Below the pieces are notes generated by a model, which was given only the letters and a program-made list of their open reading frames with translations, ran no database searches and was not told the origin of the DNA. Made by a program: the position numbers and the translations under genes. This document shows, one piece after another, positions 25,394 to 38,085 of a stretch of DNA of 64,000 bases. This stretch comes from Rallus limicola. Its lineage: Eukaryota > Chordata > Aves > Gruiformes > Rallidae. The DNA lies in contig JAKCOZ010000003.1 of the NCBI GenBank assembly GCA_022605955.1, positions 49,662,179-49,726,178 of the forward strand, in the 5' to 3' direction. Each line of letters opens with the position of its first letter. The stretch's first letter is position 1.

Positions 25394-26815
25394 GCTTCTG
25401 CTTTAACCCTGGCCAGCAACTAAGTACCATTGCCACTCCCTCACTCCCCTCACAGTAGGATGGTGTAAGGGACTGGAAATATGCCTTGATAATAGGCAAC
25501 AGAACCCTCGTGTCCCCCCCCTCCTTTTTTCCTCTCACCTAACCAAACCTCATTACATCACCACCACTTGCTAAGGCTTCCAAAGACCTAATGACTATTC
25601 AACAATCCTCCCAAAAGATAGACAACAGGAGCCATTCACACACCAGGAGACCACTATCAGAAGAGACATCAGGCACACATCAGGAGAGCATTCTACTATC
25701 AGGAGAAATATCAGACACATCGGACATTCCCTCATCCACCCTGAGGCCCAGAAGCCAGGTGGAAGCTTGTGGTCATATAAAGGATGACTACAAAAAGAGA
25801 GCATGAAAAGAGGCAAGCGGCCATGAAGCAAGCAACATGAGAGGCAAGCAATAGAAGGAAGCAAGCAACATGCATCGGGGGACATGGAGACAACAAATGA
25901 ATGCTCTTCCATCGGACCCAGAGACACTGAAGACTCTGCCAGCAGATGGAATGCTGTAGCCGCATGGTGGTAGATATAGCAGCACCCCCCCCTTTCCCCG
26001 TTTCTCTCTCTCTCTTCCTCTTTCCCACCACTCTATCTCTCTTTTCCACCCTTTTTCCCTTCCCCCCCCCCTTTTTCCTGCACGTTTGTTCCAAATAAAC
26101 CTCCGTTTCGAGTGTTAATTCTGTTCTCCGAGAATTGAACTGAGAACTGATCAGGATAAAACACCTGACAATTGGACATCACTCAGGGGTTAAGCCCAGC
26201 CGCCCCCAGCCACCCAGAGCGATCTGAAGTTTGGTTGGAACGCAAGGGGGTTTAATCCCTGCCAAACTAAGTCTCGTCCAGGTTGTGGATTGTGACATTT
26301 AAATGGCATAGTCGCCAGGATGTGGATCATGACAGATGGGAGAGACAATCAGAAGAGCAGCTTGTAGGTTGAGACAAAGACACCTCGATAAGCAAAATCA
26401 TCTCCACACACAAGCAAAACAAGACAAGGAATTCATCCCCCACTTCCCATGGGCAGGGAGATGTTCAGCCATCTCCAGGAAAGCAGGGCTCTGTCACACA
26501 TACTGGTTACTTGGGAAGACAAACACCATCACTTTGAATATGCCACCTTTCCTTTCTATTGTCCCCAACCTCATATATGCTGATCATCACATCATCTGGT
26601 ATGCAATATCCCTTTGGTCAGTTGGGGTCAGCTGTCCCAGCTGTGTCCCTTCCTTTTTGTGTATTTCCAGTCTACTTCCTGGTGGGAAGCAGAAAAGGCC
26701 TTTGCTCTGAGTAAGCACTGCTCAGCAGTACCTAAAACACAGCACAAATCCAAATCACAGCCCCATACTGGCTGCCATGAAGGAAATCAACTCTATCCCA
26801 ACCAAAACCAGCATA
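25394..26815 (-). mobile_element. Solo LTR of the TGTCCTGGTTT-type group, split by a nested LTR
   Basis: The right part reads GAAATCAACTCTATCCC and ACCAAAACCAGCATA, the inverse of the usual LTR start, with CTTTGGTCAGTTGGGGTCAG and GTCAGCTGTCCCAGCTGTG inside. The left piece (25394-25463) reads TTTAACCCTGGCCAGCAAC, then CACTCCCTCACTCCCC and GTAGGATGG. After removing 25464-26334 and one GATGG, the two halves join as AGTAGGATGGGAGAGA. Both outer ends are diverged and their exact limits are approximate. Confidence 0.75.
25464..26334 (+). mobile_element. Nested solo LTR, 871 bp, with 5-bp target-site duplication
   Basis: It starts TGTAAGGGACTGG and ends GGATCATGACA, with GATGG at 25459-25463 and 26335-26339. 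A TATA-like TATAAA lies at 25776-25781 and a poly(A) signal AATAAA at 26094-26099, preceded by a long pyrimidine-rich tract (about 25980-26085), so orientation is plus. The last 60 bp contain a near-duplicate of the LTR terminus. A TGGCATAGTCGCC motif at about 26304 resembles an ERV primer-binding region, so the 3' limit could include a few bases of internal ERV sequence. No ERV genes remain. Confidence 0.78.
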
Positions 26816-28938
26816 ATGTCCAAGCACTGATATATCTAAGTATTATTTATACATATTTAAGTTTCAAGAGGCTATAAATCGGAAGAAAAGGAGCTGGCAG
26901 GTTTTGATATCAGTTGAAGAACAGAAGACAGACAACTTTCCAACAGAAGGCACAGAAAATGCAATTTACAAAAGATGAAAAAATAAGCAGCTCAAAAATC
27001 TAAGAAGTTAACAGCATTACAAATCTTCTCAGTTCATGTCTTTATAGAGCTTGTTCTATGAATCTCTGAAAAATGGCATTGGAAGTGGGCTTAATGTCTT
27101 GACGCTGATTAATTCCTGGTTGTGTCATATTAGATATTTGGTTTTTTCTCTCTTCCTCAGATAACATTACTCAATTTACAAACATCACAGCCTTTGGAAA
27201 GAAAATCTCAAATGAAAACATTTATGTTTTGGTAATACTGAGTATTTAAGTGCACAGTGTGGAATATGCTATTATTCATTTGAGATAGACTTGAGGGGAA
27301 AGTGTAAAAAGCTTAGCGAGTAGCTCATTAGGAACTTTCTTTTGCACACTCCATTAACCCTGGCCTGAATGCAAATAATTTTAAATTATTACATGGATAC
27401 TTTGTGGCCTCAAGGGGCTGACACAGAGCTTCAAGAACATCAGTTATCATGGTTGAGCTACCACCATCCTCTCGAGCTATGGACTCTTACTCCTTTCACT
27501 TCCCTCCTTCCTCTCTCGAGGCAGTGGGTTAGTCCCCAGTACCACCTGCTCCTGCCCAGCATTTCCTCCATTTTTTTTTTAAATTCCTCTTTCCCAACGG
27601 AGCAAAGCCTGAGCTGAGTCCCAACTCAAAGCAGGAAAGGAACAGTGTTGGATTGTTCCTTGGAAGAAAACCCTCCAAACACAACTGAAACACGATGACA
27701 CATTACTAATAATATTCCAGGAATATTAAGAATCAGTAGTTTAGATAAATGGTGAGAGGACTTTTAAATGCCTTTTATCACAGCTGAAGTGATACGGGCA
27801 ATTGTCAGGACATGTTTATTTCCACAGATATACAGTATGGACTAACTTGCAGGTACATTATCCATTTTCTTAAGTTTTCATTTTCTCCCATATCAGCAAG
27901 ATTGATTGTATAAATACAAATTGAAAAAAGAACACGTTTTAAACTAAAATATTTCTACTGAATAAGCTGCCATATCAACCACTCAGCCTAAGTAAATATA
28001 GTTCCCTTGCATTGATTCTGATTTATATTTGTGCTTTCCAGTGGTGAACATGTAATCAATCCTGCTAATACAAATAAACTTATGCCAGTAAGGTTTGCCC
28101 AGTGACATGTATCACCATCTTTACACTTACGGTGCATACTAGGGTGGTTTGGGCAAATATGCTCCTCACCACAAACTCTCCAGGAGGGCTGCTCCAAGCT
28201 GTGCTGCTCTAGGATGTACTCTAAATTTAAGGGAACCACGAAAAATACAGACTAACAAGTCAACCTTTTTGTTTTTCATATCCAGTTCATTAACAGAGAG
28301 AAAGGCACATGACAAGGAAGTACTGGCGGAGTCAACAATGCTTATACAGAGAGGGTAGTGTGAGGACAACTGACAGACTCACTGGAACAAGATCCTCCTC
28401 ACAAACATGTGAACAACTCTTGCCCTCCAAACAAGTGAAGCTTTCATACAGTAGTTTCCTGCAGCTGTAGGGCAGATTTGCACAGTCCTCATGTCTGCCA
28501 GACGCCTCTGTGTGTTCCTCAAGACCAGCTCTAGAGCAGCCAGCAGGAACACAGAAGCCCTGTGGTAAGTGCTGGCAGTCTCTCAGGTAAGATTTACATG
28601 ACAGACCTGAAAATCCCATTTCTGTTGTTACAGTAGAAAAAGAACAAGGTGTGCAGGGCTTGCTCTGCTGCTCCTGGTAAAGATGATCACTGCAGCAATG
28701 GGGATGCTACCATCTCTCTAAGGATGCATCTGGAAGAAGGCAAACAGTCCTTTTGCTCCCTCAGCTGGATAAAGCTGCACTGGCTCCCCTTTGCTATTCA
28801 AGTCAAGAGAACATGCTGCAGGTGAGAAAGCACTAGCAGTTCTGCCCTATACATGGAATTCACCCTTGACTAATGCTAATATGAAAAGCAATGCACATTG
28901 AAGACAGGTTATAACACAATATTGACATATACAGGTCA
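26816..28938. other. Intergenic DNA, nothing recognised
   Basis: No exon, RNA gene or recognised repeat. Short open frames have no recognisable content. Confidence 0.5.
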
Positions 28939-30122
28939 TGTGGTGGTTTGACCCTGATGAGAGACCCTACCAAAGCCACTCTATATCACTCCCCTTTTCA
29001 GCTGGGCAGGGGAGAAAATAGATATTGAGAGGCTTAGAAGTCAAGATAAGGACAGGGAGAGATCTTTCTGCAATTCGTGTCACGGGCTGAACAAACTCAA
29101 CACAGAATAAAGGAAAGAAAACTCTCTAATTCATTACACTGCACTGCGCACCCAGTGACACCAGAACTGGGTAATGAGAAGTGCAACCAGATCTTAAAGC
29201 ACCTCCCCCCACCCCTTCCTTCTTAGCAGACTGCACTTTAGTCTTGATTTCACTCCCTTCTTCCACCCCACAGTGTCACAGGGAGGGGCAGGGAATGGGG
29301 GTAGGGAGGTTTCAGTCAGTTGCTCACAAGTTGTTCTTCCTCTTAGCCGGGGGAAGGGGAGGGAGGCATGGGTAGGGGCATTCTTCATATTCTTCCCCTG
29401 TTCCAACAGTGGGGTCCCATCTTCATGAAATTCTCCAGCATGAGCCCTTTCCCAGCGGGCTTCAGCTCTTCACCAGCTGCCCCAGTGTGGGTCACTGCTA
29501 TGGGGTGCAGTCATAAATCACAGAATGTTGCTCAACCTTAGGCCCAGACTGCTCCAGCCTGGTCCCCCACAGAGTCACAAGTATCCCTAGCAAACCTGCT
29601 CCAGCATGGATCCGTCTCTCTCTCTCATCTCTGTGTCTCTGTCTCTCTACATAGGCTGCAAGTACTGGAAGAGGCTTGCTCCAACGTGGGTCACAGCATC
29701 TTCTGCATGTCTCCTCCTGCTCCAGCTGGGACCTCTCAACAGGCTGCAGGTGGGGTCTCAGCCTTTTCCATGGGCTGCAGGAGGACACCCGCTCCACCAT
29801 GGGTTTCTCCACTGGCTGCTGGGGCATCCTTTTCTCCAGCACCTGGGGAACCTCCTCCCCCCTTCCCTGGCCTTGGTGCCTGCACAGTTTCTTACTCCCT
29901 TCTCTGGTGGCAAGAAGCAGCTGCTTGTGGTTTTTTTTTCTCCTAAATGTGATTCCCAGAGGTGCTGTAACTGTCGCTGATGGGCTCGGCCTTGGTCAGC
30001 AATGACTCAGGCCTTGAGCTGGCTGGTGTTTGCTCTGTGGGGTCTGCAGAGAGCTTCTGGCTGCTGCTTGCAGAAACCATCCCTGCAGCCTCCCTCTTCC
30101 AGCAGAACCCAGGCACGTAACA
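28939..30122 (-). mobile_element. Solo LTR of the 1.1-kb avian ERV family
   Basis: The left end is TGTGGTGGTTTGACCCTG and the right end GGCACGTAACA (TGTTACGTGCC on the minus strand). It is the most complete copy of the family also seen at 1879-2973, 3255-3617 and 10810-11130. The middle is GC-rich with repeated CTGCAGG, CTCCAGC and CATGGGCTGC units. The overlapping frames of 86 to 124 codons across 29498-30005 reflect this composition. No clear target-site duplication was found (GGTCA before, TTGCA after). Confidence 0.75.
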
Positions 30123-32058
30123 TTGCAACAGATAAGAATATTCTAGAGCAAAAACAGAAAAAAACCACTAACACAAAGGGAATACAAAATGGACCACTGA
30201 TCGTACCCATTTGATATTTTAAAATCTGTATTCTGTTTCTGAAGCTTGTAGTAATTTTTCTTCTTGATCTACAAGCCACTAGAAAATGTCAGCTGAATGA
30301 CAAGATTCAAAACTGTTGACCAGAGATATTACAGGAAATTGTGCAATGGAAGTAAACCAGAGATTCTCACACCTCTACTTCACTTTTGCCAAGAAAGAGA
30401 TTGCTAGCCATACATGCCAGAAGGGGTAATACCTATGATGAAATCAACATTGGCTGAAAAAAAGAAATAATCACAGGAAACAGAAGTCTGTATGTACATA
30501 TATGCATATAGCTAAATATATATAGCCAGCAAAGATGGTCATGGTATAAATTAAGTTAGCACTTGCAATAAGTTAAATATTTGTGTGATCAAAGCAGGTT
30601 TAACAAAACGTAAAGTAAATCTTAGTCTAGTTCTCACAACTGAAAGCTGATTATCACAAAGTAAACTGCAAACTAGTTAGCACACTTGAAAAATGGGTAT
30701 GCAAATTTAAGATTTGGTCCTCATACCTGGGAAATAAACAAACATTATTGTAGACATACCTTCCAGTCACACTGGTTTCCCAAGCACAGTCCAAAGTTAA
30801 CGCTAATGTGGAATCTATCTGCAGTGGTTAGAATTGGCAATTTAAGCTACCCTTACTCATCTTGGTGAGACCGGTGGGTAAAGAATATGTTTGTCTATGA
30901 GCAATGAAAGGTCAAGAAATGCTAGACCTCTAAATCAAACACCTCATCCAGAGTCTGCTAGCAAAGCAACAGCAGCAAGCAGTTCACAATCATAGAGATT
31001 AGAGCTATAATACCCTATTCATTCATCCCAGCTAATTCCCCTGAAAACTCAATATCCTTGCTAGCGCTTTGTGCAATTTCTTCTCACTATTTTTATTGTT
31101 GCAGCTTTTTCCTTCACCTTTAGGGTCAGAAACACACGGAGAAGAAACGGCTTGGAACAGTGAAACCTATTTGTACCTTATCTGCAGGACAACTATCTGC
31201 TCTCTCTCATCATAATCTCAGTTTATCAGAAAAATGGTAAGGATTTTCTCACAATATTTTCATCTTTTAAAATGATTGCTATAGTTTATATTTCTGAGCT
31301 GAATGGAAAACAGTCAAAGCTCTTCTCAGTGAACTTGAATTCCGTGCTGATACCTTCTGGCTTTTAAATCAGTAACTTGGACAGGAAATCAGGTGTAACT
31401 GATCCAACAATTCCAATCTTTCTGTATTTTGTTCAGGTTTACGTTTTATACATTTAGTCTTGCTTTCACTTATTAATAACCTAAACCTAAAATATTATAG
31501 GAAACATAAGATGGTAAAGTACATCAGAAGAAAGATACCTTCAAAATTAAGGGATCTAGTGACGTAGAACATCTAATGAATTTGTTATTCAGACAACACA
31601 GATATGTTAAAATTACAGAAAACCAAGCTGAATGGAGGCTCTTAAGGCAGGCTTCACAAAATGAAGAAACACCTGGTGGGAAATGTCTAGCTTTGATCAG
31701 AGTTAATCCTCTCAAAACCAAAGACACAATTCTCAGACAAAATTCTTAGACACAATTCTAAGTGTAATTTTGCATTTCAAAAGAGTCTTCTAAAAACTCA
31801 ACATAACACTTGAAATACCTAATGAATGCACGCTTGATTTCTGAGAACAAGAAAGTTGGAATTGATACGCAGGGGTACAATGTGCAACCACTGTTTTTTG
31901 AATCGAAACATAGGGTCAATTAACCCACAAACTACTGAATACAAACACGTTACTAGTTTCACATTAACAACAACAAAACCCATCCATGAGTTACTAGTTA
32001 GCTCTTTCTAAATGCAATGGTATAAAGGAATGGGAACTGGTGTTTTCCAGCTTATTTT

Positions 32059-32079
32059 GGGGGGGGGGGGGGGGGGGGG
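32059..32079 (+). repeat. Uninterrupted 21-bp G homopolymer
   Basis: Twenty-one consecutive G after CTTATTTT. Such runs are prone to length error in assemblies and to G-quadruplex formation. Confidence 0.9.
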
Positions 32080-33340
32080 AGAATAATTAATGTTGTTGCA
32101 ACTAAATTCTTCAAGCATGACATAATCTCCACAGATGTCGATGGTTAGATGTGTTTGGAGAAAGCATCAGACTTTGCAAACAGGCAACTTCCCACTACGA
32201 AGCTGTATTTGGGAGCAAAAGGAGGGATATGGAGAGCAAGTGCCTTCCGGTCACAGGAACAGGGTCAGATTCAGCCCCAGAGAGAAATTACCTTTAAGTA
32301 GTAAGGGAGCAAACAGGAAACCTGTCAGCCACATTTCTCTCTATGTACCCAGCTCACTGACCTTGGAGGCATGTGCATAGTAATAGCAAGACCAGAGAAG
32401 TCCCATTTAGTCTGTCTTTGGACAAGCACTGCTTCCAGATGAAGTTTCAGCATTAGGGAAAGCTACACACTACCACACACCCCCACCCAGGAGCCAAAGT
32501 CCTCATCCTCTGGGAGTTCTCCTTGGCAACAAATCCATCAGCCTTCACTGCTTGCCAAGACAGCAACACAGCACCTGGAGGAAGGGCTGTTAGCCTGCAA
32601 TGTTAGCTACCTCAGCAGGAGCAGGGAAGTCTCCCAAACTTTGGGACTGCTCCTTAAACCATACTAATCCAGAGTGGAAAATTTAGAAGGGACATTGAAA
32701 GCACAGGGACATCATCAGAACCCCACCTGGGGTCTATCCCACCCCACACCTTCCTGCTCCCTCCCTGTTACAGCAGCACTAAAGGAGCGAAGCCATTTGC
32801 AAAAAAAAAAAAAAACCAAAAAATAAAATCACAGACTGATTAAGTGATCTTCCAGCTGAACCAGTGACAATATAGAGGCACAGATAGTACGGCAGTATCA
32901 GCCTGGCTCTTTCCCCATGATTTCCAGCTTTACAACCTCTGTTTCCTAGACAACTGCCTTGCCACCTCTTGCTTTCTCCCTCTATTCCCCCATGCACAGC
33001 CCCTTTTTTAAGATAAAGATGCCAAAGTATTCATAAGGAGGTGCACCATCTGCAGTGCTAATTTCTGTAACATCTAGATTTAGTTTGGCAGTCTCACACT
33101 TACCCATTCTTCACCAGCTGCAAACCAGAATGGGTTTGACAGAATATGAGCAGAGCCCAACAGCTCTGGGAACACACAGGATGCACCTCTGGCCTGTATG
33201 ATTCTTATTCTTAAAATTCTTCGCATACTGTGTTATGACATCAAATAAACCAGATAGTAGAAAAGCATTTGATCTCTGTAATGATTATTTTTATGTCTCC
33301 TTCACTCCTAGAACATTGTTTTTAAAATCAAGAAAATTTT

Positions 33341-33415
33341 TTATATATATATATATATATGCACACACACATATATATATACACACAGAAGCATGCATAT
33401 ATATAAAAACACTTG
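33341..33415. repeat. Compound (AT)n/(CA)n microsatellite
   Basis: Alternating AT tract of about 20 bp, then GCACACACAC, further ATATATAT, ACACACAG and a final ATATATA. A compound dinucleotide repeat, likely polymorphic in length. Confidence 0.9.
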
Positions 33416-36400
33416 ACTAACTGAGATGTTTCTTGCTCTGGCTCTAGGAAGCATAACAATTTCTTGCAACTTTACACTTCAAGGTATTATTTGGTATGAG
33501 AAAGCACTGTAAGAAAACACAGTCTTATCAAGACAAAAGCATTACAGAGAGTAGAAGTAGCCATGAATGAAAGTTACCCCACACCCTAACACAAGTGTCT
33601 GTGAAAGCAGTTCCTGATTCAGACAAAATTAAGAGAAGCAGAATTTGGGCATCCTTTGTGGCTTTGCAGAAGAGTTTCAGTGCCTCATCCTAAATCCTGC
33701 TGACCTAAACTGGTCTGTCAGAAACTAATGTTCATTGCTCAGCTCCCATATTTCAAAAAAGCCCAAGGCTTTACTTAGTGATCCTTAAGTGGTTTAAGAA
33801 ATAAATACACCCAGACAAAGATAACGAATGTTACTTACCTAAAATTCAACACAATGAAACTGGCTGGCAAAACACAACTGAAATCCCACCAGTATTTGCT
33901 ATAGCAATTTTTCTTCCTGTCCTGACTCAGACACAACATACTAACTTCTGCTTCTCCTATTCCACATTACCATCCCACCCTATGAAGAGAACACAGAAGT
34001 GTACCTGTACTTATTTTATGTGTATGCATCTTCTACCATTTACCAGCCTATCCCAATTTTTGCTCAGTGTGAGCATTATATTCAAAAATAACAAAACTGA
34101 TCCTGGTTCCATTAGACCACATAGTGCTTTTTGAGATTTAGTGATCTTTGAAATCCTTTTGTCAAAATGAGGCCATTCTTATCTTTTTTTAACATTATCA
34201 GCACTAATTAACCTCCAAACACAAGATAACCTACATGTGGCCATTAAACTGTTCACTAGACACTGTGTTGAATAGGACTTTTCTGAGATTTGATAACCAA
34301 AAATTAGACTGAGATTCAGTTTATTAAGGCTCTCTCCCTCCTGTTCTAACCTGCATAACACAAAAGCCATCAGAATAAGGCACTAACAATGGCTTACAAA
34401 CTTGCAGAACTATCTCCAGCAAATTAATGCAATATTATAAAAATAGCAGTGTCCATAATAGGCAATAGAGGAACAGCTATGAACCTCCCACCCAACATAT
34501 GCACACACACACACTGCAATTATAGAAAAGCTGCTAATGTTAGGAAGTCCAAAGTGCTTACTTGTTTTTTATTATTGAAGGGTTGTCCCCTGACAAGAGT
34601 CATCCTATCAATAGGTTCAAGAAGAACATAAGCATTGAACTTAAAACCTTAAAAAATTCTCCTCCTTATCCTTTTTTGAGAATATAGTAACACACTTGCT
34701 CAAATAAATAACTGATGACAAATTCCACCATCTCAAGTGGAATTTTTCAGCTGATTTTTTTAAAGAATATTTTATTTCTGTCTTGACTTTGTTCCCAAAC
34801 TCACTTAAACAACAGCATTCTCAAACCATTGTACCATCTTTGTATCTCCACAAGCACTTTGCATTAAGCTTTGTCATCATTACACAATCTTCTATAATAC
34901 TATGATATTCTCTCTAAAAGACTATTGAGAAAAAGAGTTGCAACAAATGAAGGTCATCTTTTGTTCACTAAAGAAGATTAAAACCCTCCTAAACCCCTTC
35001 ATGCCATCAGGCCTGCCGTCAGCATAGAGATTACTTCTCTACTTTTTAGGAAAGAAAGAACTCAAAGCAAAGGAAACAGGCAAAAAAAAAAAAAAAGGCA
35101 AATAAGGTGAAGCAGCCAAAGGATAGTAAAGTTGCCACAGAAGTCTTTCTCTATACGAACAGAAGTTGATTTTATTTGAGCCCATCGGCTTGGTAAGCAT
35201 TGCAAGTCAACCCCAAATTTACTAGGCAGGTCTGAGGTAAGAAGGAAACTGCATAGAAAAAGATATATACTTGGAGATACGCACACTCACACACACTCAC
35301 ACATGGAATGTCCTGATTATGAATTTCTCCTTACTGACAAATGTTTGGGGGCCTAATTTTTAGCTTTAGACCTAGCAGATACAAATGATCACAATTTCCA
35401 CTTCTGCATATACAACAAGAGATTTTCAAATGTAGAATCAGCATTAATAGTGAAATGTGAATAAAAACTCTACGTATAGATTTTAATGGCCAGAGTGCAA
35501 ATCAGTGGAATACAATCAATAGGGGCTGAGGTTACCTGGCTTTATTTTTCATTTCAGAGATTTCAGCAGTCATAGGGGAATGTGAAAGAACAGTTTAAAC
35601 AGCTTCAGAAGAGATATCACATCAATAAACTATAAAGAAGGTTATTGCAGCCTTTATATATTTTTTATAATGTGCAAAGATCTAGTACACATTCCCATTT
35701 CTATTTCCTCATGGAGCAAAAGTGTTTACATCTAGACTGCTGTATTGCTAATTCAGAGAAACTATGAGTTTTCCATCAGTTTTATCTGAATTATTTCATG
35801 CTGCACCTTTCTGGGGACCTATGATGATCAACTCTGGTATATGCATTTCTACTCAGGAGTATTTATAGTTCACCAGGCTCATCTCACTCTTTGTGCCTGC
35901 ATTCAGAATTACGCAACCTCGCAGGTATTTGCATACATGAAACGTATTTACGCATTTCAAAAGGCTGGCTGGATGCACGAGGCAAGAATAAACTCATACA
36001 GTTCCTGCTTGAATACTGCATAATGTTAAGCTTATGATGAAAAAAATGCTATGTGAAGTAAAACTATTTTCAGACATGCCACATACTTCTTTTAAATCCA
36101 TATGAATACACACATTGTCCCAGGTTTCTGAGTAGTCATTCTCTAAAAATGCAAAGAAACTCACTCTTCATTGTGACAGCCTTCTCTTCTCCCCAGTAAT
36201 CATGAACTCTTGAGTGCACATGGGTGGGGGAGGGAGAACGACACACACAAAAATGCCTGACAACTTGATTTAAAATATTTTCCCTAAAAGACACTTTCTC
36301 GTTGATCTGTGAAAGCTATAGACTTTATAAAGATGCAGTCTTCATCTAGGCTTTATCAGTAGTGCTGAAAACAACAGATCCCCCTGAACATCACAGAGGC

Positions 36401-37612
36401 TAAGAAAATGCCCACTGTATCCTGTGGGATACTACCTTCTATTTTAAGCTTTTGTTTATAAGCATGCTTCTGAAAAGCACACGCAGCTGGTGAGTAGTTT
36501 AGTCCACATTGCCTGGTGCTTTTTCTGAAAAAAAAAACCCCTCTTATTCCTACCCATCATGGCCCTCATTTACCTCAAATGTACCACCAGAATTATCAGC
36601 CTTGTTGCCAGCTTACTTGCTGCCTCATCAGTCCTCAGAGGTTTGCAAGCAGTCTAGTAAGTCACTTGCTGAAACCCTCTGCTTAAAATCTCAAGGCTGT
36701 ATTCTCATTGTGTGCTGAAACACCTCATGCCATTAGAGAAGACATCTTGGTGTCTTTTACATAGTTTCTGTAGCATGTTTTTCCACACTGTGTGCAAAGA
36801 GGCTGTGCAACAAAATGAAACAGAAAACCTCTGATGACAGGAATTGAAAAAAGGAGATTTACAAACATACCAGGGATTTCAAAAGTTGCTATCAAGAACA
36901 ACTGCAAGTTTTGTATGTTCTGAGCAAAGTTTTGACATCCACAGGGATCCTACTCAGGACAGGCTTCAGACACTGGAGCAGGACTGGAGCAAGGGTAGTG
37001 TTGAGCTTAGACACGTAGGTTGCATTTGTTGTTTCTCTGATAACATGGTTCATCCCACCTCAGGTAGTACAATGGTATTGCAGGCACATACGTGTTCTAG
37101 CGATGTATCTCTGCAGCCCTCCTCTCTCACTGTTCACTATAGACATTTCTTATTACATATAACTCTAGTCCAAGGATGCATGTGGAATTCACACACTTTG
37201 GCCTTGAAGAGAGATAAATTTAAAATGCAGAGCCTCATAATTAATTTAGAATTAAATACCCTAAACTATGAAACACAGAATTCTTTTGTCCCAAACTATC
37301 AATTCCTGAGGGCATTACATCACTACAGAAAGAAAAGGCATTAAAATCCACTTTCACAAACTTTAAAACAAAAAAAAAGATTCTGTGTTCTATATAGATG
37401 AATTTACAGCAGCTGATACAAATCACCTTGATAAAAGTAAAAAAAAAAACCCCTATGCAGATATATTCTGCACCCAACTAGCTGGTTTCAAAGAAATTAA
37501 TCTCAGAAAAAGCTGTTTTATTGTACTTATAAATAACACAGCCAACCCAAAGCTCTACCTATGAAATCTTCAAGGGACAATTTGCAGTCACATACTGTGC
37601 TCATATATGAAC

Positions 37613-38085
37613 AAATCACTACTAGCCACACCCCTTCTAATACACCCCAGTATGCCATTGGCTGCTTGGCCATGAGGGCACATTGCTGGCTCATGGTCAT
37701 CCTGCTGTATGTCGACCAGGAGGCCCAGGTCCTTCTTACCTGCTCTGCTCTCCAACAGCCCAGTCCCCAACCTATACTGGCACCTGGGTTTGTTCTTCCC
37801 CAGATGCAAGACCCTTGCTCTTGTTGAATCTCATTAAACTTCTCCCTGCCCAGCTCTCCAGCCTGTCTGAGTCTTGCTGGGTGGGAGCACAGCCCTCTGG
37901 TGTGCCAGGTGCTCCTCCCAGTTTTGTGTCATCAGCAAACTTGCTGACTGTACACTCCATTCCCTCATCCAGGTCATCAATAAACATATTGAATAGTACA
38001 GGCCCCAGTACCCATCCCTGAGGGGCTCCACTAGATCCAGGCCTCCAGCCAGACTGTCCCATTGATCAAAACTCACTGGTTTGAG
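37613..38085 (-). mobile_element. CR1 LINE fragment (reverse transcriptase palm region)
   Basis: On the minus strand two frames cover CR1 ORF2. One reads [20 protein letters not shown] then [10 protein letters not shown] (the RT B and C motifs, FADD box) and [19 protein letters not shown] shifted frame continues with [25 protein letters not shown] and [14 protein letters not shown]. The frame break and missing ends make it a dead internal fragment. It is more diverged from the intact CR1 than the copy at 10180. Confidence 0.9.

Larger units (their letters stand above)
30123..37612. other. Long AT-rich intergenic stretch, no gene seen
   Basis: No coding exons, RNA genes or recognised transposons apart from the simple repeats listed separately at 32059-32079 and 33341-33415. 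The longest frame, 36844-37344 on the plus strand (166 codons), shows no domain, repeats or splice context that I can interpret. Confidence 0.5.

Noticed and set aside
29498..30128. Multiple frames, including a Pro/Ser-rich 124-codon frame
   Set aside because: Composition of the LTR middle; no start context, domain or splice support.
30970..31060. Possible CR1 tail (AATCATAGAGATTAGAGCT)
   Set aside because: Only a short resemblance to the ATCATAGA start of inverted CR1 tails; the following bases do not continue the match.
36844..37344. 166-codon plus-strand frame
   Set aside because: The longest frame outside repeats, but with no recognisable family, no repeats or signal features, and no splice or promoter context; in 64 kb such a frame can occur by chance.
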